DNA of 64,000 nucleotides, taken from the NCBI GenBank assembly GCA_036346355.1, contig CM070570.1:44407592-44471591 (forward strand). The letters are read 5' to 3'. Of the stretch, positions 45,947 to 56,752 are shown piece by piece. Made by a program: the position numbers and the translations under genes. Every line of letters starts with the position of its first letter. The stretch's first letter is position 1. The notes below the pieces were generated by a model, which ran no database searches, was not told where the DNA came from, and was given only the letters and a program-made list of their open reading frames with translations. This stretch comes from Rhipidocladum racemiflorum (taxonomy: Eukaryota; Streptophyta; Magnoliopsida; Poales; Poaceae).

Positions 45947-47608
45947 ATGGATCCTACTCAGGGGTCTTCAGCTGGTGGTGGTGGTGATCTTCCTAAGGAC
46001 TCTCCGTCTCCGGACAGTCCCTCCATTCCGTCGGCTCGTCAGCGCCCAAGAGGCCGCGTCTTGTCGTGGGCAAAGCGACCCGCCTCCAGGGAAGAGGTGC
46101 GGCGAGGATTGGAACCTCATCTCGGTCCTCAGGCCTGTTCGGCCATCTTCCCACTGCGGCAAAGACAGCGATCTCAGCGGCCGGCGGCGATCTCAGCCTC
46201 CGCTCGGTCCTCGCTTCGGCCTCGGCTGATCGAGATGAGCATCCTGCAGATACTCATGCGGTGAGAGATCGAAAAGGAGGGAGTTCCGTGCCTCGAGTCA
46301 TTTCATTGGTCCCTTGGCCAAAGCCAAGCTGTGTGGAGGTACCCCATGTCGGTGAACCCCATGAGAGTGATTGACTACGGGGCGGGTTACGGCAAGGGTA
46401 AGGCAATTGTTGAGCAAAGAAAGAAAGATCCGCTCGATTTCCATCGGGGCGAGTATGTGGACCGCGGTTTTGGAACCGCTTTCAGTCAGATTATTATGAG
46501 ACGGTCCTCTACCCGCTTGAGCACCCAAAGTGGTCGAATGAAGACTATTGATTTGGGAGTACATGGCAGCGGTGAGCTTCCTGTGTTCTCTCAGATTCTG
46601 GAGATTTGTGAGCTGCATGAGATCAAGGACATCATGTCCTTCAAATTTGATTGGAACAATGAGATTGTCATGCAGTTCTACGCCACTCTGTATTTTGACA
46701 AGACAGAGGATGCTATCTGGTGGATGTCTGACAGAGTTTGGTACAAGGCTAATAAGAAGAGGTTTGCTAGAGTCCTCCACCTTCGCTACAATGACAGTCC
46801 GAAGCTTCATGACAAGAAGGTGTTGACTGCTGAGGAGATTGAGTCTCTTTATGACACTTCCAAGAGCTTTACAGTTGGGACCATCAAGGGCCTGAAGGAT
46901 GTGCCTGCTGTCCTTAACAGGATGTTGAGGGTCACTCTTTGGCCCAAGGAGGGAGATGCTTCTGCCATCAGTTCCTATGGAAGGAACTTGCTCTTCCACC
47001 TTGTTGAGCGCACTCATCCATTTGATATTGTTGACTTCATCTGGGAGACGATGAGACAGAATGCGCAGAGCAACATGGCCAGCTGCAGCTATGCACCTTT
47101 TGTGATGGCATTGATCACTTCAGTCAGTGGTCTGAAGTTTGTCAGGGAGGAGGAGCACCTTTCTTACAAGGTTCGTCCTCCGTCTGCTCCAGCTATTCCT
47201 GCTGCCCCTGGTCCCGTTCCTCCGAGGACTCGTCGTGGTCGCGCTTCGGCGTCCACCTCTGCGTCTGCTCCTGTTGTGCCCCCTTCCGTTCCTTCAGAGC
47301 AGACCGAGGTCCCGAGCAGCACTCTTCAGAGGATGCTCAAGCATGTCTTTCTCCTTTGCCGCGACATCTCCACCAGGCAGAAGGTGATGAGCAAGCAAAT
47401 CAAGAAAAATGGTCAAGACATTCGCAGCATCCGCCGCCACAATGGCGAAGCAGTCTCTCCCAGCGACTCCTCCGGGTCTTCCGAGGAGAGTAGCGATGCC
47501 ACCTCTGCAGATCAGCTCTTCGGCATCACCTCCTCCTCTCCGCCTGCCGCTGGAGATGACCCCGGCAGCGAGTACTCCGCGTCCGACGACGAAGGCGACG
47601 ACGAGTGA
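45947..47608 (+). pseudogene. Sirevirus env-like (post-pol) ORF, two probable frameshifts
   Basis: The ATG at 45947 (MDPTQGSSAGGGG) directly follows a splice acceptor. The frame appears to shift near 46030-46060 into a basic segment (RPKRPRLVVGKATRLQGRG) and back near 46310. From 46331 a 425-residue stretch is open to 47608. It contains a conserved globular part (MSFKFDWNNEIVMQFYATLY, YNDSPKL, LNRMLRVTLWPKEGD), a Pro/Ala/Ser-rich hinge, a helical segment (TLQRMLKHVFLLCRDISTRQ) and an acidic Ser-rich tail ending DDEGDDE. Such ORFs follow pol in many Sireviruses and are called env-like. I see no clear signal peptide or TM segment, so an envelope role is not supported here. Function unknown. Confidence 0.75.
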
Positions 47609-48037
47609 TCCTTCGTGTTTCTCCCTCCTTTGGTGTCTTGATGCCAAAGGGGGTGTGATATCTTTAGTCGCGTTGTCTTTAGTCGCGTTGGAGGCGTTTG
47701 TGTTTTTCCTTGTGCTTCATATTCGCTTGTGGACTTGTGTTGCTTAATATCTTTGCTTATTTCGTGTCGTGAACTCTGTTATTCCATGTAATGACTTTAA
47801 TGCTTATTTTATGCATGGATTGCTTTCAATTACTAGTGTTGTATTCTCTGATGCAATTGTTTGAGGGGGAGCTCTCGGTCTTTTCTCCTTAAATATGTGC
47901 ATTTGATTCACCTCATTTCTTCTAATGCACACATTTAGGGGGAGCTCCTCTTTTTAATCTTATAGCCTAAGTCTAGTTCTCGTTATTTTATTTGCTGATT
48001 AATTGTGTTGTCATCAATACACCAAAAAGGGGGAGAT
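47609..48037 (+). other. Sirevirus 3' untranslated region with three polypurine tracts
   Basis: T-rich text punctuated by GAGGGGGAGCTC (about 47863), TTAGGGGGAGCTCC (about 47935) and AAAAAGGGGGAGAT (48024-48037, abutting the LTR). Multiple PPT-like tracts are a Sirevirus hallmark. Confidence 0.8.
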
Positions 48038-49371
48038 TGAAAGTGCATCTAGGCCCCTCAAATTGTTTTGGTGATTAATGATGACACAATTAAAGAGATC
48101 TAATGTTTTATCCAAGAATACTGCAGAGATCGAGATCATATCGAGCTGAGAATGACATTGGACACCCCTATGACTACTTAAAAGCAAAAGGACGGCATCA
48201 AGACCAAAGTTGTAACATTTTATTTATTTGTGTCTTAAGGATAGCCGTACTATTAAGAGGGTATGACGAGAAATCGACTTTAGAATGTGCATGTGCTCAA
48301 CATCAAATACTGCATCTCTAATTAGCACTCCTACATTTGGTTTTGAAAAGTTTCAAATTAAAACCGAACTGGGTAACCCGGAGTCTCCGGATTCCAGTCC
48401 GGAGTATCCGGATTCAATCCGGAGTATCCGGACATCTTGTCCGGAGTCTCCGGGTTGGACCTCTCGGTTGCTTTTGGTTCCAGCTGGTCCGGAGTATCCG
48501 GACATTTTGTCCGGAGTCTCCGGATAACCCGGAGTCTCCGGGTTGTTTGTCCGGACACTCCGGCCTGTTCAAAAACGGGAGTAACGGCTAGTTTTCAAAA
48601 AGGGTATTTAAAGCCTCCACTCCACTCCAACGGCTAGGATCTCTATTGAGCTCATTCATAGCAGCATTCAAGCCATTCCTAACCATCTCTAAGCATTCAA
48701 TAGAGCCCCCACTTCCTCCCACCAATTAATTTGGTTGTTGATTCATTTTGGTGAGGAGAGGAAGAAGCAAAGTGCTAAGTGCATTCATTTCATCTTGTTG
48801 AGCACTAGTTCATCCTCCAAGCGATTCTTCGTGGTGCTATTTCTCTTGGAGGTTGAAGGTCTCCTAGACGGCTAGGAGTCACCGGGAGCTACCAACGCGT
48901 GTGGTAAGCCCCGGTAGTTTGTGAAGGCTAGTCTCGCCTCCGAAAGGAAAGAGACAAGAAGTGAAGCCGGCGAGTGCATTTGTGCAACACCGGGAGGAAA
49001 GCGGGTTGAAAGAGACCCCGGCTCAAGTGTGACCGAGCCACCTCAACGGAGACGTAGGATTCCCTTCAAGAATCCGAACTTCGGTGAAAAATCGCGTCTC
49101 TCGCTCTCTCTTTTACTTCCTAGTCTTGCTTATTTGGATTTGAATTTGTAAAGTTAGATCTAGCTCTTTGCTTAGCTTTAATTCAAATCTTGTCTAGCAA
49201 TTGTTCTAGGTTGTTCTTGCTTTCTATTTCTAGTAGTTTATTGTGCTTGCTAGAGTATCCGGACCAAAACCCGGAGACTCCGGATTGACTAGCTCGGCCA
49301 GTTTTATTCCGCTGCGTAATTTTTAATCCGCCTATTCACCCTCCCTCTAGACGACATCGTTGGTCCTTTCA
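48038..49371 (+). repeat. Sirevirus 3' LTR
   Basis: 1,334 bp. About 15-20 differences from the 5' LTR by eye, plus one 73-bp deletion between GAGTA repeats at about 49255 that removes most of the second palindrome cluster. Confidence 0.92.
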
Positions 49372-49849
49372 ATATCAAATATCTTGCCATTCCAAACATT
49401 AAAAGAAACAAAAAAAAATGAAGCACGAGTACAAAAGATAGCACAAAAATAATTCCGAGCGCTTGTAGTTGGTTCAGGGCCGAGCCCGAGCCGGCCCGGC
49501 CCGACTCCGGTCCGCCGTGCTTTCGGGCCGGACCGGGCTCTGTAAAACGTCTCCCGATCCAGCCTAGCCCGGCCCGTTCGCCTTTCTGTGCCGAGCTGGG
49601 CCGGCTTGCGATGGCCCAAAGCCCGTCGTGCCCGGGCCGGCCCGGCCCGGCCCAACTCCCAGGTCTAATGTGTGTGATGCACTATATTATGGAGTGCACA
49701 AGTAAAAATGGCAGCAGCTACCTAGCAAAAAGTACATTGTCAATGAATGCAGATTACGTGATCGGGGTCGTGATCGAGTTGCATGGTTAACACCATATGC
49801 GAATCTCAATGGATATGTTGCATGCCTACCTACACCGGTTCGGTAACTC

Positions 49850-50330
49850 AAGAACATAAATAGAGTATGGTAGTTACCGTATCGATATCATGATAATCAA
49901 ATGATTTTTAATTTTCGATAATCGGTAAAATCAGATCGAACATCGATCGAAATCGTCAGAAACCGAAGGGTTACAAAATCAAATTTTTTAGAAAAAAAAT
50001 TCAAAAACAAAAAACAAAAATCGACTGGTATTCACCGATAATCGCGATATTTTCTCGATAATCATGATATTTGGCTCAAAAATCAACCGATCAAGTGAAT
50101 TTCCTGGGCGGTCGATTTTTCTGAGCGATTTTCGCTCGATATATCTCGATAATAGCTCGATATGTCTCAATAATTGCGATATTTATGTCGTATAAAGTTT
50201 TTCAAATTTTTAAATTTTTTTTGAATTTAACCGATTTATCGACCGGTATATAATATCGTACCGGTTCGGTAAAGTTGATTATCGTGATATTCGATCAATT
50301 TTCGACGATAAGTGAAACCTGGTTTACCAC
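49850..50330. repeat. AT-rich repeat with many CGATAAT/GATATC palindromes
   Basis: Starts near TTACCGTATCGATATCATGATAATC and ends near GATTATCGTGATATTCG...GTGAAACCTGG, partly inverted relative to each other. Looks like a degenerate MITE-like element; no TSD identified. Confidence 0.4.
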
Positions 50331-52920
50331 ATCTGAGCAAGCTTCCGTTGATGTTCAATCAACAGCTGCCTAATTAGAGTACTTGAAGAGGATACAAAAT
50401 TACATCAGAGAGGTTTTGGTTCGCTGATGTTTAAACCTGACGCGTAAAAGAGACGCGTGGTGTTCTATCCCGCACTGCTTACTCCATTTCAGGGGCGGAG
50501 GACCATGTATGGCACACCTGTCATACCTGTCATGCCATGTGTATCTTTAGTACTCTTAGCACATGTTATATTAGTAACACAAAATATTTATGAAATTATT
50601 TACCCTGATGATTTCATGTGTAGATTTAAAAAATTATTTTAGCAAGATGTCCAGTAGATTGAATTTGAATACTTTGCTCCTTATATACTCTTAGTGTATG
50701 AATTTGTTGGCATTACGATATTGTTTAATATTCCATCCTACCGATTTCGCCGCATCATAATTTTATTCCGTCTGCCACTGCAATAAGAATAGATTCAAGA
50801 GGATGTTGATGTTGAGATTAGGATGAGAGATGCACACGTCCAATAAACAATAACGGATAATAAATATACATATAAATAATGATTTCATCGTACCAGAATT
50901 TTTTCCTGTCCTCCGCTACTGCTCCATTTTATGCACGCCATTGCAGCTTCGCAGGCAGTTTTTTATGATCAACTAGTAGACATGCTGCTTTGGCCTTTTT
51001 TTCTTCTCCCAACTCCAGACTGGGTGTTCAGACGTTCCAAGAACTCCAACTCCAGTCTGAAAAGTCCAGCTATACGGCAAATCATTCAGTTTTAACCAAA
51101 TTCGCAGCTTTACTGCCATGTTCAGAGCAATCGACGTGCTTCACTGTTGTCCCAGTCCCACAGAATGTGTCGCCGCATAGTGCGATCTCATTCAAAAGCA
51201 CTGGTGAAGCGAATGAGCGAAGGCTCGGTTTGCTTGTTTCGCTGGAGTGCAAGCAGCCTACTCGGGATCGAGTCTCGGACTCGTCCGGGTGCGCACGGGG
51301 TCGGGTGCAAGACGTGTGTTTAGGCGGGGTGTGCGTGCGTGGGTGTGTGTTTGTAGCTCGGCTATTGTTCTTCCTCTTCTACAGTGAATGTCAGAGCTCT
51401 GGCCAAATTTTGAAGAAAAAAAAACATTGGTGAAAGGCTGAAAGCGGTAAACTTCACATGGGATGAATGCTCGACTCTCACGAAGATTTTTGTGGTAGAC
51501 GCAATTCTGTCGCTAATATAAGCATAATGCACATCCAAGCCATGACAGTCATCATCGTCAATTTGTCGTTCCAACTTTCTATCAAATCCAGATTAACGAG
51601 CATCCAACTCGGCACACCCACAAACCAACGGTTTGTCGGCAGATCCGTCTCCAGCTTCCTCTTTTATCCAAAGATCAAACTCTATGAAGGCATATTGGGG
51701 CATATACATTCGGGGAGAAGGGCTACAAAGAGGTAGAACAGATGTATGTAGGCTAGAACTTCACATAATACAAAAAAAAAAAAAAGTAAAAACACTATGA
51801 AATATATTAATAGAATAGGCAATTGAATAAAGCACAAAAGTGTGTACTTATAAAGGAAAATCCAAGTGATAAGTTAACTATAAAAATCAGATATCACATA
51901 TATTGTCTAAACAAAGGAAATCGGATTTCCGGATTAATTGATAAATCCCTCTGTTCAAGAATATTTGATGTTTGGCATAACATTTAACTTTGACCGTCAC
52001 TCGCTATATACATAAGTTAGGAAACAATAATTACATTATGAAATATATTTCAGGGCAAATCAAATTGTATCATTTTATAAAACGTCGTACGTTTATCTGT
52101 TTATATAAAGCTCAGTACAGACCCATCTCTCACGTTACGCCACATCATCAGGTTAATGTTAAGGAAATGCACAGAAACTCATTGTTCTGACTCAACTGAG
52201 GCTCTGTTTGGTATTCAAGGTGGATTATGACAATCATATTTGATGAAACTGCTCTTAAATATTTTGTTGTTTGACCAGCTGATTTTTTTTCTAAGCCACG
52301 TTGCAAACAGAGGTTGCATTCCAAATAACATAATATATCGGATTAATTAGCTACGGGAAAATCCATGTGAGAGAAATACGAAAGCATAAACTATTGGATA
52401 ACCGAGTTTGTTAAACTAGTACAATCTAATTTGGCAAACATGGTACTAGATTTTTCTCAACTTCTTTTCCACATCAGCTTTGGAAAATAAGCACATCACA
52501 ACATAGCACTATCACAAAGTGGGCATGAATAAAGCTATTTTTCATATCACTTAGACAATCTCTCTCTCTTTTTTTTTGAGTAATTGAATGACTTACCGCC
52601 GGAATGGTGGCAGGACCATCTCTTGAGCGTTTGAACAGGTAATTCTGAAGTTCCTCCAATCTACCACGAACGGCAAAATACCCATAAACATTAACAGGGA
52701 TTAGCTTGAGTCCATGATAATCTCAATGAGAAGACTTGCATAGCAGCTGCAAATGTAAACAATGAGAATATGCTAAATCAGAGAAGAAATATAGCCCAGT
52801 TATATATGTATCCTGGATCATTATTTCAAAAGCTCAACACTCGATTTCAGAAAACTCATCAGTCCTGTACTGCCAGTGGTAGCAATAGCCGCTAGTGCAA
52901 TTTCTTGTCATATTAGGAAG
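50331..52920. other. Intergenic, no supported gene
   Basis: The ORF at 50990-51433 (147 aa) has low-complexity composition and no recognisable motif. A short poly-A stretch lies at about 51771-51785. Nothing else supported. Confidence 0.5.
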
Positions 52921-52929
52921 AATTCGTAG

Positions 52930-53890
52930 AGGGTTTACAAAACCGTTTCGAACCCGAAAATCGGAACTAGCTTGATACCTGTTTTCGTCGAAAACCGCTC
53001 AAAAACGGGTAGAAATCGAAGGGTTTCAAAGTCAAACTTTTTAAACTTGGCAGTCAAAAATTCAACTTTTCTCCAATTTCTGAAGTTCCTCCAATTTTCT
53101 CGATTTTCGACCGATTTTATTCGTTTTTTTAATGATTTTATTCGATTTTTGCACATTCAAGGAAAATTAGAAATTTTGAAAAAAAAATTTGGAAAAAATT
53201 TGTTAAATCTTAATAAATCCCAAATAATCTACAAAACACCTCATATAAATTTCAAAAAAAATTAATTTATTTAGTGCTTCCTGAAAATAAAAAATAGCAA
53301 GTAATGAAAAGGAACAGAGACACTGTAAGATTTTTATAAAAATTTACAAGCTTAATCATGCCATAAAATTGTAATGGTCCCATAACGAGTGCCCAAGAAT
53401 CATGTATTAAAATTTTAAAAATATTAGACTTCATTTAGTGCCCCTAAAAAATCAAAAACAAAAGAGCATATACAAAGACAGTAGCACTGTCAGAATTTTA
53501 AAAACATACACATATCTAATCGTCATCTAAAAATTTTACAGAATCATTACATTGCCTCAGTACCTCAGAAATTTTTTTCAGAAATATTAGACTTCATTCA
53601 ATGCTTCTAGAAAAACAAAAATAGAAAAGCATATACAAAAATAATAGCACTGTAAAATTTTTTAAAAATATATATAGGTTTGATAATCATTTGAAAATTT
53701 TGCAGCATCATTATCATTGCCTCAATACCTTATACAAAAACTTTGAAAAAAAATGAACACATTTTGATAAAAAATTTCAATTTTTTTGAATTTTTAAATT
53801 TAAATTAGACCTGTTTAATGATCAGTTTTAAATATCGAGCCAGCTCGATACGCTCGAAAACCACAATTTTTAAGAGTTTTTCGTCAATTT
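52930..53890. repeat. Degenerate AT-rich dispersed repeat
   Basis: Two or three diverged internal copies of a roughly 130-bp unit (AAGCATATACAAAGACAGTAGCACTGTCAGAATTTT; about 53280-53420, 53430-53570, 53590-53740). Ends with inverted GAAAACCG/CGAAAACC text. Family unknown. Confidence 0.45.
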
Positions 53891-54852
53891 TATGAACCGT
53901 GCTCACGAGTCCTATTATTGTCCACTATTTCCCAGTATTCTTCACGCAGTTCAGCATGTTTCAACGGCGAGTTCAGTTACATATCTCCCGTGCTTTCTCT
54001 TCCGTATAATTTGCTTATGTAAAAACAACAGTTGCCTTAAACTGGGTTGCACCGGATTCTGTAAAAACCTCAATAACTGGGTTGAATCACGACTAGAAAA
54101 TGACCTTATGACTATGATTATAAAAGGAATTGCAAGGACAAGTCTAAGATCTCAACCTTTCATGCAAATGGTTCAAGTTGCTCCAAAAATAAAGATTTCA
54201 TCTCAAAAACTAGATGTTGCATACACAACTTGAGCAAGAACGAATTATAATGGATCTTGCTGGGTTGGAATATGTTCTAGATAAATTTCTCAACCTCTTA
54301 CACATCTTAGATCTAATAGAAATACAACAAATAGAAGGAGCGGGAGCAAAACTCAAGTTGCATGAAAGAAACAAGTAAAAATGCAATAAATAAAATAAAT
54401 TTCAGAACATAGATGAATTTGGATATTGCATTGCTTAGAAAGGGATGGATACAAAGCCACACTGCATGGTGGGCAAAGCTCAAACGAGCATAAGGAAACC
54501 AAAAAATCCTTTACGGGTTCATCTCTCCATCCTCCTATTTATAGTATACTAGAAGCCACATTCACCCTTAAATGACTTTCTTGGTCCTCAAAAAATCTTA
54601 TCAAGGGTTGAGATTCACTCCCTCACTAAGAGTAACCTCCACCCTTAGATGACCTTCTTGGTCATCAAGAAACCTCATCAAAGGTTAGGATTCACTTCCT
54701 TACTTATACATGGGCTAATCTGCAACCCAATGATTTAATAGATTTTAACTATATACATTAACTTAACCTCTACTCCACTGGCAAACCCTTGATCCAACGG
54801 TCCATTTTTGTTTGAGTAGGGCTTAAGTTAGTATCTCATTCATTCATTTGTC
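53891..54852. other. Intergenic, nothing recognised
   Basis: Contains two diverged copies of ACCCTTA(A/G)ATGACTTTCTTGG followed by TCA(A)RAAA...TCA, about 90 bp apart (54565-54690), a small local duplication. No gene. Confidence 0.4.
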
Positions 54853-54860
54853 ATTCCGCC

Positions 54861-55133
54861 CAGAGGCGGACCCAAGGCCCGGCCAGCCTGGGCCCGGGCC
54901 CGGGCTCAATCCATGTAACAAACATCCTAAATCTCATATTCACGCAATCTAGCAAGTACAATCTTCAAATCAGAAACAAAAATATAGAGCCTGAATCTAC
55001 AAGCTTTACTAACGTCTTGTAAAAAACATCTTAAATTGTATAAAAAGTTAGCAACTAAAATTTAAATAGTTTTGGACTTGTTGTCCTTCTTTAAGTGTGC
55101 CCGGGCTCTAAAAAATTCCTGGGTCCGCCACTG
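54861..55133. mobile_element. hAT-type MITE
   Basis: TIRs CAGAGGCGGACCCA and, inverted, CAGTGGCGGACCCAGG, with a perfect 8-bp TSD ATTCCGCC (54853-54860 and 55134-55141). 273 bp, no coding capacity. Confidence 0.92.
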
Positions 55134-55141
55134 ATTCCGCC

Positions 55142-55644
55142 TTGCAGAAACTCCCCGGCCTTAATTATCTTCCGGCATAACCTAGCTTCGAAGTCGTGCA
55201 ATCATCTCAGACAAACAAAATATCACTTAGCATTGCTCAACACAATATGCAACATATAATCAACACCAGTATCAATTCCCAATGAAGTGCATCGCTCAAG
55301 CTCATAGGGGTGGTCTGTCCGCCAGCATAAGGCCAATCAGACGGACAACAACTCAAAATTATAAATTTAGTTTTTCAAACCCAAAATAAACTCACACGAA
55401 ATCGACACAAACCTAATAAATATTAAATACGCATTACATATTCATATATTGACCTTCACATGGTCTCACACGTCCTGTATGTATATATGCTAGCTACCTG
55501 CTTATTACAAGTGACCGTCTTACACATGTATTGTGCGAGGGCATAGACAGAACAGCAACCGCTTTAATTGAAATGAGACTAATCGCTGTAACAAACATGC
55601 AATCCAAAGAGTTTGATCGACCGATCGACGTGCACGTTGATCAG
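55142..55644. other. 3' flank of the four-TM protein gene
   Basis: AT-rich, no repeat recognised; the 3' UTR of the minus-strand gene at 55645 probably lies here. Confidence 0.4.
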
Positions 55645-56169
55645 TCACGCAGCAGGCAACGACGAGTAGTGTGCCGTTCCATCAATTCTTGAGCAGTTAT
55701 TTGCCGTCGCCGACCTGTGCAGCGTCTCATCAACATGGCGGCCAGCAGTACCCACGAGAGTGCCACAGTCATGGTCATCGTGTCCTTGCCTGAGAACGAA
55801 GAGGCCGTAGAACCCGCCGGCCACCGTGGCTACGGCCATGCTCCAGACCAGGACGGCCACCGGCGTTGGCATGAGCGCGGCGACGCGGTGCGTGAACATG
55901 GCGTTGAGCGCCGCGGACAGCGCCCACGCCGCCGCCTTGAGCCGGCCACGCCTCGCGGGGTCGTCGTCGGCCCGCTCGAGCAGCCGGAGCGTCGCGAGGA
56001 GCGCGACCAGGTCGAGGGACGACGCGGCGACGAACAGCGCCGACCGGACGTCCCCGCGGGCGCAGGCGCGGTAAGCCGTGACGCATGAGGTGAACGCGAG
56101 CAGCGCGAAGCCCAAGACGGTGAGCGCGCTGGATGGCGAGGCGGTGCATACCTGCTGCGTCACAGCCAT
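55645..56169 (-). CDS. Small four-TM membrane protein, unknown function (174 aa), single exon
   Basis: Very GC-rich, intron-less. I chose the ATG at 56169 (context ATCATGG, A at -3 and G at +4). The upstream ATG at 56223 would lie only about 20 nt from a TATA box at 56242-56247, before any likely transcription start. Four hydrophobic segments are seen at about residues 14-34, 40-62, 76-98 and 102-124. Arg/Asp-rich loops separate them (ERADDDPARRGRLK). A soluble His/Asp-rich tail of about 45 residues follows. The signature FTHRVAALMPTPVAVLVW and GGFYGLFVL recalls a plant-specific family of short integral membrane proteins of unknown function (possibly DUF6490; recalled, not checked). Probably a real host gene; substrate or partner unknown. 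Confidence 0.8.
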   Translation of the reverse strand: MAVTQQVCTASPSSALTVLGFALLAFTSCVTAYRACARGDVRSALFVAASSLDLVALLATLRLLERADDDPARRGRLKAAAWALSAALNAMFTHRVAALMPTPVAVLVWSMAVATVAGGFYGLFVLRQGHDDHDCGTLVGTAGRHVDETLHRSATANNCSRIDGTAHYSSLPAA

Positions 56170-56241
56170 GATAGCCGGTCGGACACGCTTTCCGAGGAGG
56201 CCAAGCGAACATAAAATTCTCAAACGACATGCCCTGCGGTG

Positions 56242-56247
56242 TTTATA
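56242..56247 (-). promoter_or_regulatory. TATA box of the four-TM protein gene
   Basis: TATAAA on the minus strand within CTTTATAAAC, 73 nt upstream of the chosen ATG. Places transcription start near 56210-56217. Confidence 0.65.
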
Positions 56248-56649
56248 AAGGGTGCGCTATCGCGCGTGTGGAAGTTCACCGGGAATGACCACGACGTTCA
56301 AGCTTGCCTTTGGTCTTCGGACACGGTTTCTATGTAGTCTTTTAAGAAACGCAATTAAAATAGTTAAAACAATTGAATCAAAAGGATACGGCTCAGATTG
56401 ATCCGAAAGTACTGTAATAAAAGCATCGTATCAAAATGGTATTGTAGCAGTACTGTAGCGGATGGATTTGAATGATCTGAACCATTCGCTTGCTCGATCG
56501 GAAGATCCACGTCTACAAAGACTGTTTAAATTGCAGTCTCCACAGAAACTACGTTTGATCTCAGTCCTTAGTCCTTGGTCTTCTTATTCTTACAGAGGAA
56601 TTGCATGCATGCAATTCAACGTGTGAGCAAGGGAAAACTGGTACAAGAT

Positions 56650-56752
56650 AGCGAGCTGCTTAGCTGATTTGGTTTCGAGATCGTCACGATGCTTACATCG
56701 CGAGCTGATTAGCTAGCTGATTTGGTTTCGAGATCGTCACCATGCTTACATC
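56650..56752. repeat. Tandem duplication (about 50 bp, two copies) upstream of the four-TM protein gene
   Basis: GCGAGCTG...TAGCTGATTTGGTTTCGAGA and the following TCGTCAC-ATGCTTACATC occur twice in direct orientation (copy 1 ends 56699, copy 2 56700-56752) with a 4-bp insertion (AGCT). Confidence 0.85.

Larger units (their letters stand above)
26362..49371 (+). mobile_element. Sirevirus-like Ty1/copia retrotransposon with env-like ORF, integrase deleted, split by a Tekay element
   Basis: LTRs begin TGAAA and end TTTCA, with TSD ATATC at 26357-26361 and 49372-49376. The PBS TTGGTATCAGAGCC (27769-27782) follows the 5' LTR. A polypurine tract AAAAAGGGGGAGAT (48024-48037) precedes the 3' LTR, and similar tracts occur at about 47863-47870 and 47935-47944. 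Sirevirus traits are the large Gag with coiled coil, repeated PPTs, palindromic LTR motifs and an extra ORF after pol. Without the nested Tekay the element is about 10.4 kb. The integrase core is missing, so it could move only with help. Confidence 0.92.
26090..49667. mobile_element. Small GC-rich hAT-type non-autonomous element, split by the Sirevirus
   Basis: Ends are TAGAGCTGGGA (26090) and, inverted, TAGACCTGGGA (to 49667). They are flanked by a perfect 8-bp TSD ATGTGTGT (26082-26089 and 49668-49675), diagnostic of hAT. Its own DNA is 26090-26361 and 49377-49667, about 560 bp, very rich in GGCCCGGCC near both ends. No transposase. Everything between 26362 and 49376 is later insertion plus TSD. 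Confidence 0.9.

Noticed and set aside
50990..51433. 147-aa plus-strand ORF
   Set aside because: Low-complexity, no domain, ends in a poly-A-like Lys run, no splice context; treated as chance.
52190..52260. Possible MITE end (GGCTCTGTTTGG)
   Set aside because: No matching inverted end or TSD found nearby.
53892..54233. 113-aa plus-strand ORF
   Set aside because: No recognisable domain, no gene-like composition or promoter, beside a degenerate repeat.
55717..56088. Plus-strand ORFs antisense to the four-TM protein gene
   Set aside because: GC-rich codon-bias shadows without homology.
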